From assembly GCF_002370355.1 (NCBI RefSeq), contig NZ_AP017929.1, positions 124,001 through 188,000 of the forward strand: DNA of 64,000 nt, written 5' to 3'. Made by a program: the position numbers and the translations under genes. Source of the DNA: Latilactobacillus sakei subsp. sakei DSM 20017 = JCM 1157 (GTDB lineage: Bacteria > Bacillota > Bacilli > Lactobacillales > Lactobacillaceae). This document shows, one piece after another, positions 55,972 to 64,000 of the stretch. Every line of letters begins with the position of its first letter. The stretch's first letter is position 1. The notes below the pieces were generated by a model. The model made no database searches and was not told the origin of the DNA. It saw only the letters and a list, made by a program, of their open reading frames with translations.

Positions 55972-57081
55972 ATGAAAAACATTGCTTTGAACATCCGAGA
56001 TTTTTTCTTAGATGACAAATTACTTCTCGCCGCAACGATTGCAGCTATTGTCACCTCATTTTTCAATCGCCCCCATCTTAGTTACGTTAATTTTCACGTG
56101 ATCGTCAGTGTCTTTTGTATTATGACACTCGTCCAAGTTTATCAACGACTACATGTGCTCGATTACTTCGCACGGGAACTGATTATTAAGAGTCATTCCA
56201 AACGTGCTTTAATGCAGATGCTCTTGGCATTGACCTTTGTTGGGGCAATGTTTCTAACCAATGATATGACGGTCTTAACTTTTGTACCGTTGTTCATCCT
56301 AATTGCGCGGCAACTTGATTTTTCACCGATTTTACCTGTCACGTTAATCACGATTTCGGCTAATCTCGGTTCATCCCTCACACCATTTGGGAGCCCGCAC
56401 AATATTTTCCTCGTATCGTTCTACCATATGACGATTCGCCATTTCTTTGAATATTCAATCCCGGTCTTAATTGTTAGTATCATTATGTTGACCGCCACAA
56501 CGTTTCTTTTTCCAAAGGAACCCATCAAACTCCATGGTCTCCATCCAGTTGAAGTTGAAAAAGGGCCTTTATGGTATTTCGTCCCCCTCACAGTGGTTGT
56601 TTTCTTAGCAGTCTTCTCATTGATTCCATTATGGGTCACACCTATCTTGGTCATCATTGCGATTTTAGTATTTGATCCGAAGCTTTTCAAAACAGTCGAT
56701 TATGGTTTATTGTTAACTTTCTTCTGCTTCTTCATCGCAGTTGGTAACTTAAGCCACATCCCAACAATCGCCACTTTCATGCGTTCACTTGTTGGTACTG
56801 CTAAACAAACCTATCTTACAGGCCTCATTAGTTGTCAATTAATCGCTAATGTCCCAACTGAAATTTTACTATCAAGCTTCACCAACCACAGTCACGCAAT
56901 GTTCTTAGCCATCAACATCGGTGGGGTCGGCACAATGTTCGCCTCACTTGCTAACTTAATTGCTTACAAACGTTTCAAAAAAGGCTGGGGTAAAGATATT
57001 GGTAAATTCTTAGTCGTCTTTACTGGTATGAACTTCTTGTTCTTAATCATCTTAGGAACATTTGGCTACTTCTTAATCTAA
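55972..57081 (+). CDS. SLC13/ArsB-type anion permease
   Basis: This 369-residue membrane protein has about nine helices. It carries the ion-transporter superfamily pattern: a helix pair with FLTNDMTVLTFVPLFILIA and ITISANLGSSLTPFGSPHNIFLV, which resembles the (N/S)xxSSLTPxGxPxN substrate motif of CitMHS/ArsB-like carriers. It is shorter than typical 420-residue members. The substrate (dicarboxylate, citrate, arsenite or other) cannot be told. It is monocistronic with a clear terminator. Confidence 0.83.
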   Translation: MKNIALNIRDFFLDDKLLLAATIAAIVTSFFNRPHLSYVNFHVIVSVFCIMTLVQVYQRLHVLDYFARELIIKSHSKRALMQMLLALTFVGAMFLTNDMTVLTFVPLFILIARQLDFSPILPVTLITISANLGSSLTPFGSPHNIFLVSFYHMTIRHFFEYSIPVLIVSIIMLTATTFLFPKEPIKLHGLHPVEVEKGPLWYFVPLTVVVFLAVFSLIPLWVTPILVIIAILVFDPKLFKTVDYGLLLTFFCFFIAVGNLSHIPTIATFMRSLVGTAKQTYLTGLISCQLIANVPTEILLSSFTNHSHAMFLAINIGGVGTMFASLANLIAYKRFKKGWGKDIGKFLVVFTGMNFLFLIILGTFGYFLI

Positions 57082-57086
57082 TCACA

Positions 57087-57126
57087 AAGAGCACCAAGAC
57101 CTAATGTCTTGGTGCTCTTTTTATTT
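57087..57126. terminator. Rho-independent terminator, probably bidirectional
   Basis: The perfect stem AAAGAGCACCAAGAC/GTCTTGGTGCTCTTT, flanked by Ts, lies between the converging permease and acetyltransferase genes. Confidence 0.9.
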
Positions 57127-57129
57127 GTG

Positions 57130-58308
57130 TTAAAAATAGTCCCACAACATCGGTTGCGTCTGATTGAAGGCCGCGCTTAATTGAGCAATTTTGACCGCAT
57201 CACCACTGACCTGACCGTAATGCGCTTGCGATGCCAGTGTGCGGTAACCCATCATTGCCTTGGTGAGCTGCTGAATGGTTACTGTGATATCCGCCGTTTG
57301 GCTCGCCAATTTCGTTACCGTCGGTTGGCCCGCGTGTAAACTCAATTGCCAAACACCACTATTCTCGGGTAAAAAGTCATCACTAACAGCAATCTTCACT
57401 GCCTCAAGGTCCGCTACTTCATACGGATAACGTGCTAAGAAATCAGCCAACGACACAATCCGCGCCATCATATAAGGTACCGTTGTTGTTTCAACAATTG
57501 TCGGATCCGGTAATAAATCACCCAAGTTAGTTGTTAAACCACTCTCATAGCGAATGGTTTGATAGGCCGATTGGTGTTTGAAAATAAACTTAACAAGTTG
57601 TTCCTGACTGGCAACCGTTGATGTCAATAACTCTTGAATCTCTAGAGTTGTCGCCTGACGGCTATAAATCACATAGCCTGCTACTTGTTGGTCGCCGTCA
57701 GTATAAACGGCTACTTCCCAATCAGTATGCTTCAAACAATTATACTGCCACCACCACGCGGCCCGTTGGATACCGCCGACCTGGTTATGCGGATGTTGCT
57801 GTTGGAAGGCACTGATCAACGGCACGGCTGCGCTTAACGATAACCGTTCAACGTACCCCTGATCTGGCGCAAATTTAAGACGTGGCAAGTTCGCCGTTTT
57901 AATCTGATAACAGGTTTGCTCGAAAGCTTGTTCATAACCAAAACGACGATAAAAAGGATACGAAAAAGGTGCTAAATAAGATAGTGTAACCCCATCTGCT
58001 TGCATCCGTTCAAAGGCTAAGTGCATTAAATCAGAGATGCCACCTTGGCCCGAAAATTCTGGGTAACTGGCAACATAACCAATGCCACTCATCTTAAATG
58101 TTTGCCCTTTGAAATTAACATCAAACGGCGTCGCTAATAAACTACTCTTCAAATGACCCTGATCAAAAACACCAAAACCGACACTGTTCTGATACAGTTT
58201 TTGGAAGAATAACCGCCGTTGCTCACTATCCGGTTTATTAAAGGCGTATTGGGTGAGGTCATAAAATGCTGGTTCATCGGTTGCCGAGAGTACTCTCTTT
58301 TCAATCAT
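57130..58308 (-). CDS. Eis-type GNAT N-acetyltransferase
   Basis: This 392-residue protein has a tripartite Eis architecture. The N-terminal GNAT domain carries the acetyl-CoA loop VASYPEFSGQGGISDLM near residues 79-95. A second degenerate GNAT domain follows. The C-terminal SCP2-like domain ends in a terminal carboxylate-bearing MLWDYF, where the catalytic C-terminal Phe is typical. Relatives acetylate aminoglycosides or other amines. The physiological substrate here is unknown. CAGGAGGG precedes the start. Confidence 0.9.
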   Translation of the reverse strand: MIEKRVLSATDEPAFYDLTQYAFNKPDSEQRRLFFQKLYQNSVGFGVFDQGHLKSSLLATPFDVNFKGQTFKMSGIGYVASYPEFSGQGGISDLMHLAFERMQADGVTLSYLAPFSYPFYRRFGYEQAFEQTCYQIKTANLPRLKFAPDQGYVERLSLSAAVPLISAFQQQHPHNQVGGIQRAAWWWQYNCLKHTDWEVAVYTDGDQQVAGYVIYSRQATTLEIQELLTSTVASQEQLVKFIFKHQSAYQTIRYESGLTTNLGDLLPDPTIVETTTVPYMMARIVSLADFLARYPYEVADLEAVKIAVSDDFLPENSGVWQLSLHAGQPTVTKLASQTADITVTIQQLTKAMMGYRTLASQAHYGQVSGDAVKIAQLSAAFNQTQPMLWDYF

Positions 58309-58387
58309 GCAATAACCCTCCTGAATTTACTTCTCTTTAACTATAGGGGAGCGTGCCACTCGTTGCAAGCGCTACCGCTTAATCATT

Positions 58388-58430
58388 AAAAAAAGAGTTC
58401 CGACAAAATAAATTTTGCCGCAACTCTTTT
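58388..58430 (-). terminator. Rho-independent terminator of the gluconate operon
   Basis: The stem AAAGAGTTGCGGCAAAA/TTTTGTCGGAACTCTTT is followed by a T-run on the minus strand. Confidence 0.85.
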
Positions 58431-58444
58431 GAATAATAACTTTT

Positions 58445-59797
58445 TTAGACAACTAAACTCAATAGTAATACGCCAACTAAACCGACAATTGAAATTAATG
58501 TTTCTAGGACGGTCCAAGTTGCCAATGTTTCCTTAACGCTTAAGTCGAAGTATTCCTTAAACATCCAGAAACCAGCATCGTTAACGTGTGATGCTGCTAA
58601 ACTACCAGCACCGATTGAAAGCACCATCAAAGCAGGGTTCACGCCTGCTGATTGCATCAATGGTAAGACTAAACCAGCTGCTGTCAATGACGCAACGGTT
58701 GCTGAACCAAGCGCAATCCGCAAGACAACGGCGATTAACCAACCTAAGACAAGTGGTGATAAGCTCGCATGCGCGAATAATGTTGTCACGCTATCGCCAA
58801 CACCGCCATCGATTAAGATTTGTTTGAAGGCCCCGCCCCCACCAATTACTAAGAGTAACATGGCGATTGATTTGACCGCTTCTTCAATTGTTTTCATGAT
58901 TGCTGGTGTCTTAATACGACGACCCCAGCCCATTGTGTACATTGCTAATAACAATGAAATGGTCATCGCAATCGCTGGTGTCCCGATAAAACCAATGATT
59001 GAATCTAATAACGTTGGATTCTTTGGTAGCGAACCACCGTTGAATAACATTTGGTAAACCGTTGTGATCGCCATTAAAATTACTGGGAATAATGAAGTCA
59101 CAACACTAATACCGAAACTTGGCGTCTCTTCTAATTTAAAAGTTTTCTGAGGACCAAGTGCCGTCAAGTTTCCTTGGCGTGCAAAGGCGTCTGGAATCAT
59201 TTTACGTGCCACTTTGGTAAAGAGTGGCCCTGCAATAATCACAGATGGAATCGCAATGATGACACCGTACAATAAAACGTGTCCCGCATTAGCTCCTAAA
59301 GCAGATGTAATGGCTGTTGGTGCTGGATGTGGTGGTAAGAAACCATGAGTCACAGATAAAGCGGCAGCCATTGGAATCCCCAAGTATAAAATCGGTACGC
59401 TCGCTTCAACGGCAATCGCAAAGACGATTGGGACTAATAGGACCATCCCAACTTCGAAGAATAAGGCAATCCCGATAATAAATGACGCCAACATAATCGC
59501 GATTTGGAGTCGTTTCTTACCAAATTTATCAATCAATGTGTGGGCGATTCTAAACGCCCCACCAGCATCAGCAACGAGCCGGCCCATCATGGCACCAAAC
59601 CCAAAGACGATTGATAATTCGCCTAATTGTCCGCCAATCCCATTTTGAACGCTAGTTGCAATTTTAGTCAGCGGCATCCCTAAACCGACACCCACGACCA
59701 TTGCTGTTAACACTAACGAAACAAACGTGTTCAGTTTGAACTTAATAATGAGTAGTAATAATAACATGATGCCTAAAAATAAGACTAAGAGTTCCAT
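58445..59797 (-). CDS. gntP: Gluconate:H+ symporter GntP
   Basis: This permease of about 450 residues has 12-14 helices. Family segments include LGMPLTKIATSVQNGIGG, GFLPPHPAPTAI (typical of GntP) and SHVNDAGFWMFKEYF near the C-terminus. It imports gluconate for GntK. The start MELLVL is chosen since AAAGTGGG lies about 7 nt upstream. It is the third gene of the gnd-gntK-gntP operon. A cre site lies directly upstream of it. Confidence 0.93.
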   Translation of the reverse strand: MELLVLFLGIMLLLLLIIKFKLNTFVSLVLTAMVVGVGLGMPLTKIATSVQNGIGGQLGELSIVFGFGAMMGRLVADAGGAFRIAHTLIDKFGKKRLQIAIMLASFIIGIALFFEVGMVLLVPIVFAIAVEASVPILYLGIPMAAALSVTHGFLPPHPAPTAITSALGANAGHVLLYGVIIAIPSVIIAGPLFTKVARKMIPDAFARQGNLTALGPQKTFKLEETPSFGISVVTSLFPVILMAITTVYQMLFNGGSLPKNPTLLDSIIGFIGTPAIAMTISLLLAMYTMGWGRRIKTPAIMKTIEEAVKSIAMLLLVIGGGGAFKQILIDGGVGDSVTTLFAHASLSPLVLGWLIAVVLRIALGSATVASLTAAGLVLPLMQSAGVNPALMVLSIGAGSLAASHVNDAGFWMFKEYFDLSVKETLATWTVLETLISIVGLVGVLLLSLVV

Positions 59798-59818
59798 AAC
59801 CATTCCCACTTTCTATTT

Positions 59819-59832
59819 TGTTTGCGTTTACA
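59819..59832 (-). promoter_or_regulatory. cre site upstream of gntP
   Basis: Read on the minus strand, TGTAAACGCAAACA matches the cre consensus TGWNANCGNTNWCA at 13 of 14 positions. It lies about 22 bp before the gntP start. Confidence 0.65.
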
Positions 59833-59846
59833 TTAAATTAACAAAT

Positions 59847-59884
59847 TAAACGCTCAATCCCACTTTTGGTGATTGAACGTTTAA
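59847..59884 (-). terminator. Hairpin between gntK and gntP
   Basis: AAACGTTCAATC and GATTGAGCGTTT form a good stem, but the following sequence is only weakly T-rich (TTTAATTTG). It may be a partial terminator or an mRNA processing/stability element that tunes gntP expression. Confidence 0.55.
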
Positions 59885-59887
59885 TCT

Positions 59888-61447
59888 TTAATCCTTAGTT
59901 GCTTCTTTAACTTGCATATGTCTGCGTTGGAAATCAGCAATTGCACTGTATTCTGGACTCAATTCCCGAGTGAGGCGAATCCAAATTGGAATTAGTTCGC
60001 GGTAAACGTCGAAGTTTTCTGCTTTTGGTTCGTGAACATTTGTCACACCAATCATGTCTTTAACAGCTGAGAGATCATCCACTAAACCTAATGAATACAT
60101 CCCTAAAACTGCGGCGCCTAAACATGAACTTTCAAAACTTTCTGGAATCGTCACATCTTGTTCGAAGATATCAGCTAACATTTGACGCCATAATTCTGAA
60201 CGGGCAAAACCACCGGTTGCTTGAATACTCTTAGGTTTACCAGCAACGCCTTCGATCATTAACATCACCATGTAGAGATTGTAAACAATCCCTTCTAGTG
60301 CTGCACGTACCATGTGGGCCCGTGTATGTTGACGTGTTAAGCCAAAGAATGAACCACGTGCATCAGAATCCCAAATTGGTGCTCGTTCGCCGCCCAAGTA
60401 TGGGTGGAATAACAACCCGTCTGAACCGGCTGGAATCTTTTCAGCAATTTGCGTCAAAAGATCATAGGTTGATACTTGCATCTGTTCAGCCGTTAATTTT
60501 TCAGGTGCAAAGAGTTGGTCACGAACCCAACGGAAGACGATTCCACCGTTGTTAACAGGTCCACCGACAACCCACTTGTCCTTGGTTAAAGCGTAACAGA
60601 ATAATCGACCATTTGGATCAACGACTGGTTTATCAACCACCACTCGAACTGCACCACTGGTCCCAATTGTCACTGCCAAAACGCCAGGATCGATTGCATT
60701 AACCCCTAAGTTAGATAGAACGCCATCACTCGCACCAAAGATAAATGGGACATCACTACTGATACCCGTTTCTTGACTGTAAGTTGTATCTAAACCTGTA
60801 ATTTGTGCAGTTGGTTCAACTAATTCTGGTAATTGGTCGCGGGTAATCCCGGCTACTTCAAGAGCTTGTTGATCCCAATCTAAATTGAAGATATTGAACA
60901 AGCCAGTTGCTGAAGCGATTGAATATTCCATCTTGTAAGTATGGAATAATTTTTGGAAAACATATGTTTTAATATCAATGAATTGTGCTGCTTGTTTGAA
61001 GAGGTCTGGTTGTTCATGACGCAACCAAATGATTTTTGATAATGGTGCCATCGGGTGGATAGGCGTTCCGGTATGTTGATAAATCTCGTGCCCTAATCCA
61101 TTGGCCTTTAATTCGTTACTATATTTAGCAGCGCGGTTATCCGCCCAAGTAATCGCCCGTGTCAACGGTTGATGGTTACGATCCATCAAAATTAAACTAT
61201 GCATTGCAGCTGAGAAACTAACACCTTGTAATTCGCCAGCTTGTACATGTCCTTTGCGCATTACTTTTCCCAGTACTTCCACAACAGCTTCGAAGATTTC
61301 ATCTGGATCTTCTTCCGCCATATCAGGTACATTTTGGTATAGTGGATAGCCAACGTTAGCATAGGCCTTCACATTCCCTTTTAGATCATATAGGACAGCT
61401 TTCGTACTTGTTGTTCCAATATCGGCACCAATCATATATTTCATCAT
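59888..61447 (-). CDS. gntK: Gluconate kinase (FGGY family)
   Basis: This 519-residue sugar kinase has the N-terminal ATPase motif GADIGTTSTKAVLYD at residues 7-21 and the FGGY-type segments WADNRAAKYS, GASDGVLSNLG and GGFARSELWRQMLADIF. It phosphorylates gluconate to 6-phosphogluconate. GAGG lies 6 nt before the first of two ATGs. It lies 35 bp downstream of the 6-phosphogluconate dehydrogenase gene in the operon. Confidence 0.94.
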   Translation of the reverse strand: MMKYMIGADIGTTSTKAVLYDLKGNVKAYANVGYPLYQNVPDMAEEDPDEIFEAVVEVLGKVMRKGHVQAGELQGVSFSAAMHSLILMDRNHQPLTRAITWADNRAAKYSNELKANGLGHEIYQHTGTPIHPMAPLSKIIWLRHEQPDLFKQAAQFIDIKTYVFQKLFHTYKMEYSIASATGLFNIFNLDWDQQALEVAGITRDQLPELVEPTAQITGLDTTYSQETGISSDVPFIFGASDGVLSNLGVNAIDPGVLAVTIGTSGAVRVVVDKPVVDPNGRLFCYALTKDKWVVGGPVNNGGIVFRWVRDQLFAPEKLTAEQMQVSTYDLLTQIAEKIPAGSDGLLFHPYLGGERAPIWDSDARGSFFGLTRQHTRAHMVRAALEGIVYNLYMVMLMIEGVAGKPKSIQATGGFARSELWRQMLADIFEQDVTIPESFESSCLGAAVLGMYSLGLVDDLSAVKDMIGVTNVHEPKAENFDVYRELIPIWIRLTRELSPEYSAIADFQRRHMQVKEATKD

Positions 61448-61481
61448 TAATTACCTCGTTTGTTTGTTGTTTAAAACCGAA

Positions 61482-62381
61482 TTATTTCTTATCGACAGCG
61501 TGGCCACCAAATTCGTTTCTTAAAGCGGCAACAACTTTGCCTGTAAAGGTATCATCTTCAAGTGAGCGATAACGCATCATCAATGATAACCCAATTACTG
61601 GCGTTGGTACTTGTAATTTCAAGGCTTCATCCAATGTCCATTGACCTTCACCTGAAGAATGCATAACACCTTTTAAGGATTCTAATTCTGGATCTTTAGA
61701 AAAGGCTGATTGTGCTAATTCCATTAGCCAACCGCGAATGACTGAACCGTTACTCCAAACCTTGGCAACTGCTTCGTTGTCATATTCGAAACGGCCATGT
61801 TCTAAGACATCAAAACCTTCTGCGATTGATTGCATCATCCCGTATTCAATCCCATTATGGACCATCTTCAAGTAATGACCACTCCCAGCTTTACCTGTGT
61901 ACAGGTAGCCATCTTCTTGGGCGATTGATTTAAAGATGGGTTCGATTGTCTTGAAGGCTTCAGGGCTATCGCCACCGATCATAAAGTTCCCATTAGCGTT
62001 GGCACCACTCATCCCGCCTGAAGTGCCAGCGTCGAAGAAATGAATCCCTTGTTCTTTTAAAAGTGCATTATGGCGTTCTGAATCTTCAAAGAATGAATTA
62101 CCACCGTCAATCACCATATCTCCGGCATTCATTTTTTCGCTTAATGTTTGAATCGTGGCATCTGTTGGTTTACCAGCTGGTAACATGACCCACACAATTC
62201 GAGGACTCGTTAATTGTGCTAAAACATCGTCTAAATCCGTTGCCGCTGTGGCACCTAAGTTAACGGCTTCTTCAACCGCTGCTTGATTTAAATCAAAAGC
62301 CACAACTTCGTGACCGTTCCGTCGTAAGTTGGCTACTAAGTTGATACCCATTTTGCCTAAACCGACCATTGCTAATTTCAT
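61482..62381 (-). CDS. gnd: 6-phosphogluconate dehydrogenase, short NAD-type
   Basis: This 299-residue protein has the Rossmann motif GLGKMGINLVANL at residues 7-19, the substrate signature VIDGGNSFFEDSERH, GTSGGMSGA and the catalytic KMVHNGIEYG. The length is that of the short YqeC/GndA type rather than the 470-residue NADP form, and short forms usually prefer NAD. It decarboxylates 6-phosphogluconate to ribulose 5-phosphate for the pentose/phosphoketolase route. It is the first gene of the gluconate operon, with AGGGGA before the start. Confidence 0.93.
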   Translation of the reverse strand: MKLAMVGLGKMGINLVANLRRNGHEVVAFDLNQAAVEEAVNLGATAATDLDDVLAQLTSPRIVWVMLPAGKPTDATIQTLSEKMNAGDMVIDGGNSFFEDSERHNALLKEQGIHFFDAGTSGGMSGANANGNFMIGGDSPEAFKTIEPIFKSIAQEDGYLYTGKAGSGHYLKMVHNGIEYGMMQSIAEGFDVLEHGRFEYDNEAVAKVWSNGSVIRGWLMELAQSAFSKDPELESLKGVMHSSGEGQWTLDEALKLQVPTPVIGLSLMMRYRSLEDDTFTGKVVAALRNEFGGHAVDKK

Positions 62382-62423
62382 TTTTAAGTCCCCTATCTGC
62401 TTATCCTTTTATCTTACAAACTC

Positions 62424-62461
62424 ATTATATGTAAATTTTTTTCACAATGCAAGCGTTTTAT
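62424..62461 (-). promoter_or_regulatory. Promoter of the gluconate operon with overlapping cre-like site
   Basis: On the minus strand TTGCAT (62447-62452), a 17-bp spacer and TATAAT (62424-62429) form a strong promoter. A cre-like ATAAAACGCTTGCA (62448-62461) overlaps the -35, which suits CcpA repression. Confidence 0.7.
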
Positions 62462-62529
62462 AGAAAATTATTTTCGTATTTTTATTTTTATGCTATACTA
62501 GGGCTAATCATTACTAGGGGGTCCCGACA

Positions 62530-63372
62530 ATGGCGCAAGCAATCGATTCATTATTACGATCTTATTATGATAATTTTAGCGAAAAATATAAGCAAATCGC
62601 TGACTACATCTTCCAAGAATCACAATTCAATCAGCGTTTAACGATTCAAGAATTTGCCGCCAACTGTGGGGTCTCCACCGCGACAATTTCACGTTTCGCT
62701 AAAATATTGGGCTTCGATAATTTTCAAGCCTTCAAGATGGCACTCCTGGCCAAAGAAGCCAACACCTCACCACTTTTTCATGAAATCAATGCAAACGATA
62801 CTTTTACAACGATGGCCGAAAAAATCTTCAGTTCTAACAGCAACGCGCTAAAAGCTACTTGGTCGCTATTAACTGAAGAACAACTTCAAAAAGCGGTCGC
62901 CTTAATCAACCGCGCCCATCTGCTTAGTTTATTTGGTTTGGGGGCTTCCGGGATTGTGGCCCAAGATGGTTACCACAAATTCCTCAGAACCAGCATCCCC
63001 ACAGTCTTCAACCAAGATTATCATCTACAACTCATGCAAGCGACAAAACTAACTAATCAAGATTGCGCGATTATCATTTCACACAGTGGTCAAAATAAGG
63101 ACGCTTTAGAACTCGCCCGCATTCTAAAAGAGCGCCAAGTCCCACTGATTGTCATCACCAGTTTCGGTAATTCAAGTCTTGCCAAGCTCGGCGATATCAC
63201 CTTACTTTCAATTTCAGAAGAAACTAATTATCGGGCCGAAGCGCTGCATGCTTTAATCGCCCAAATCAGTCTTATCGATAGCCTCTTCATGATGGTGGCC
63301 GTCAATAATGGTCAAGAAACAGAACAAAGCTTTAAGGAAATCAGAGCCGAAATCGATCGAACCCGACAATAA
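62530..63372 (+). CDS. gntR: MurR/RpiR family transcriptional regulator of the gluconate operon
   Basis: This 280-residue protein has an N-terminal RpiR HTH (about residues 1-77, with LTIQEFAANCGVSTATISRFAKILGF). A C-terminal SIS sugar-phosphate binding domain follows (about residues 110-235, LSLFGLGASGIVAQD and IIISHSGQNKDALEL). It is divergent from the gnd-gntK-gntP operon and probably senses 6-phosphogluconate. It belongs to a family different from the GntR-family repressor of B. subtilis, so the symbol reflects role only. AGGGGG precedes the start. Confidence 0.88.
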   Translation: MAQAIDSLLRSYYDNFSEKYKQIADYIFQESQFNQRLTIQEFAANCGVSTATISRFAKILGFDNFQAFKMALLAKEANTSPLFHEINANDTFTTMAEKIFSSNSNALKATWSLLTEEQLQKAVALINRAHLLSLFGLGASGIVAQDGYHKFLRTSIPTVFNQDYHLQLMQATKLTNQDCAIIISHSGQNKDALELARILKERQVPLIVITSFGNSSLAKLGDITLLSISEETNYRAEALHALIAQISLIDSLFMMVAVNNGQETEQSFKEIRAEIDRTRQ

Positions 63373-63385
63373 AACGAGAACTATC

Positions 63386-63430
63386 AAAAAGAGGTACCGA
63401 CAAGAAATTGTCGGTACCTCTTCTTTTTTA
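63386..63430. terminator. Bidirectional rho-independent terminator
   Basis: The perfect 13-bp stem GAGGTACCGACAA-GAAA-TTGTCGGTACCTC has A and T runs on both sides. It lies between the RpiR gene and the converging DUF4767-type gene. Confidence 0.9.
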
Positions 63431-64000
63431 GCGATCAACCGTGATATTTTGGGAAATGGGTGCCGTCTCACCGGCTTGGCCATCTCTAAGAGAACCATTT
63501 TGAACGGTGATGTTAACCTTGTTCCCCGGTTTAGGAGTTAGCTTAATAATATCGATACCTTGTGCGCCAGCGTATTGCTTTAGAACAATACCGCCACCTG
63601 CTAAGCTTGTTTTATTCCCCGCAGGTTCTCCTTGTTCTTCTCTGTATTGGATGTTTTGCGCGGCCACTATCGCTTGTGCTTCGGCTGCCGAAATAGGACT
63701 CACCGCACTAGTCGTCGGTTGACTCGTATTTGCCTGTCCACTGCCTTGCCCACTAACAATATTGGCAAAGCCCGTCTTCAAATCCGTATTAGCAGTGACG
63801 CTGAAATGGAGCCGGTTATCTGGTGTCCCCTTATCAAGACCACTGGTTGCCCATTATGGAACGTAAATAAGTATAAGTGACCCCCAACTGTCCCGCCATC
63901 GACATCGCAATAGATTGCAACAACGTTATAGTCCGCACTACCGGTACCATCAGTACTCCAAGCCGCCGTCACTGGCGTATCGTCGACCGCTAAATCGGTC
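63428..64000 (-). pseudogene. DUF4767-type protein gene, frameshifted and cut by the window end
   Basis: Two minus-strand frames together give one protein. The upstream frame is open to the window edge and reads ...DTPVTAAWSTDG...LYLFTFHNGQPVVL near 63831. The next frame continues DKGTPDNRLHFSVTANTDLKTGFANIV and runs to a stop at 63428. From memory of this lactobacillar lipoprotein family (DUF4767), the two segments are normally contiguous in one frame. One missing base near 63826-63832 explains the break. Whether it is a real mutation or a sequencing error cannot be told. The N-terminus, probably a lipoprotein signal, is outside the window. Confidence 0.75.

Overview
The window is a low-GC Firmicutes chromosome segment and almost certainly comes from a meat-type lactic acid bacterium of the Latilactobacillus sakei/curvatus group. 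The basis is the protein sequences, the tadA-ffs-dnaX-ybaB-recR-yaaL order typical of Bacillota, catabolite-responsive elements (cre), strong AGGAGG-type ribosome binding sites and the 16S rRNA sequence. Species is inferred by eye from the 16S V1 loop and gene content, not from a search. No prophage, transposase or CRISPR array is visible.

Layout. 1-6.1 kb: the end of an ABC-F gene, yccF, an orphan PTS EIIB with cre-like sites, a ClC-type channel, two tandem copies of a 125-bp palindromic repeat, then tsaB-rimI-tsaD (t6A modification). 6.1-10 kb: an XRE regulator divergent from a secreted LysM protein with a 39-bp tandem repeat, a tetrahydrofolate riboswitch controlling a folT-like S component, and asparaginase. 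10-19.4 kb: housekeeping operons (acyl-ACP thioesterase, rsmI, yabA, holB, c-di-AMP receptor, tmk, yaaL, recR, ybaB, dnaX, SRP RNA, tadA, methyltransferase). 19.4-31.1 kb: mprF, a pentapeptide-repeat protein, an EndA-like nuclease lipoprotein, a MATE pump, trpS with a T-box leader, helD, tRNA-Thr, a HAD phosphatase, a DUF2187 protein and a YitT protein.

31-43 kb: a nitrogen/carbon scavenging operon (sdaAB, sdaAA, OPT peptide transporter, standalone PqqD-like protein, C69 dipeptidase) that imports peptides, cleaves dipeptides and deaminates serine to pyruvate. It is followed by an NAD(P)-binding oxidoreductase, a protein with a histone-H1-like lysine tail, an NlpC/P60 wall hydrolase, and a cystine importer (tcyP) with a CoA-disulfide reductase. 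Upstream of tcyP lies a promoter-plus-terminator unit encoding an unidentified structured RNA. 43-46 kb: a split ThrE exporter, a drug-efflux MFS gene behind a candidate attenuator, and thioredoxin.

46.3-51.6 kb: a complete minus-strand rRNA operon (16S-23S-5S) with a spacer without tRNA genes and at least two well-formed tandem promoters. 51.7-58.4 kb: an aspartate 4-decarboxylase, an ABC-F gene with a long attenuator leader encoding a 27-residue peptide, an SLC13/ArsB-like permease and an Eis-type acetyltransferase. 58.4-63.4 kb: a gluconate operon (6-phosphogluconate dehydrogenase, gluconate kinase, GntP) with a divergent RpiR regulator and cre sites. The window ends in a frameshifted DUF4767-type gene.

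The most interesting unexplained items are the structured RNA unit upstream of tcyP, the ABC-F leader-peptide attenuator, the tandem 125-bp palindromes, a terminated small-RNA candidate between ffs and dnaX, and the attenuator in front of the MFS gene.
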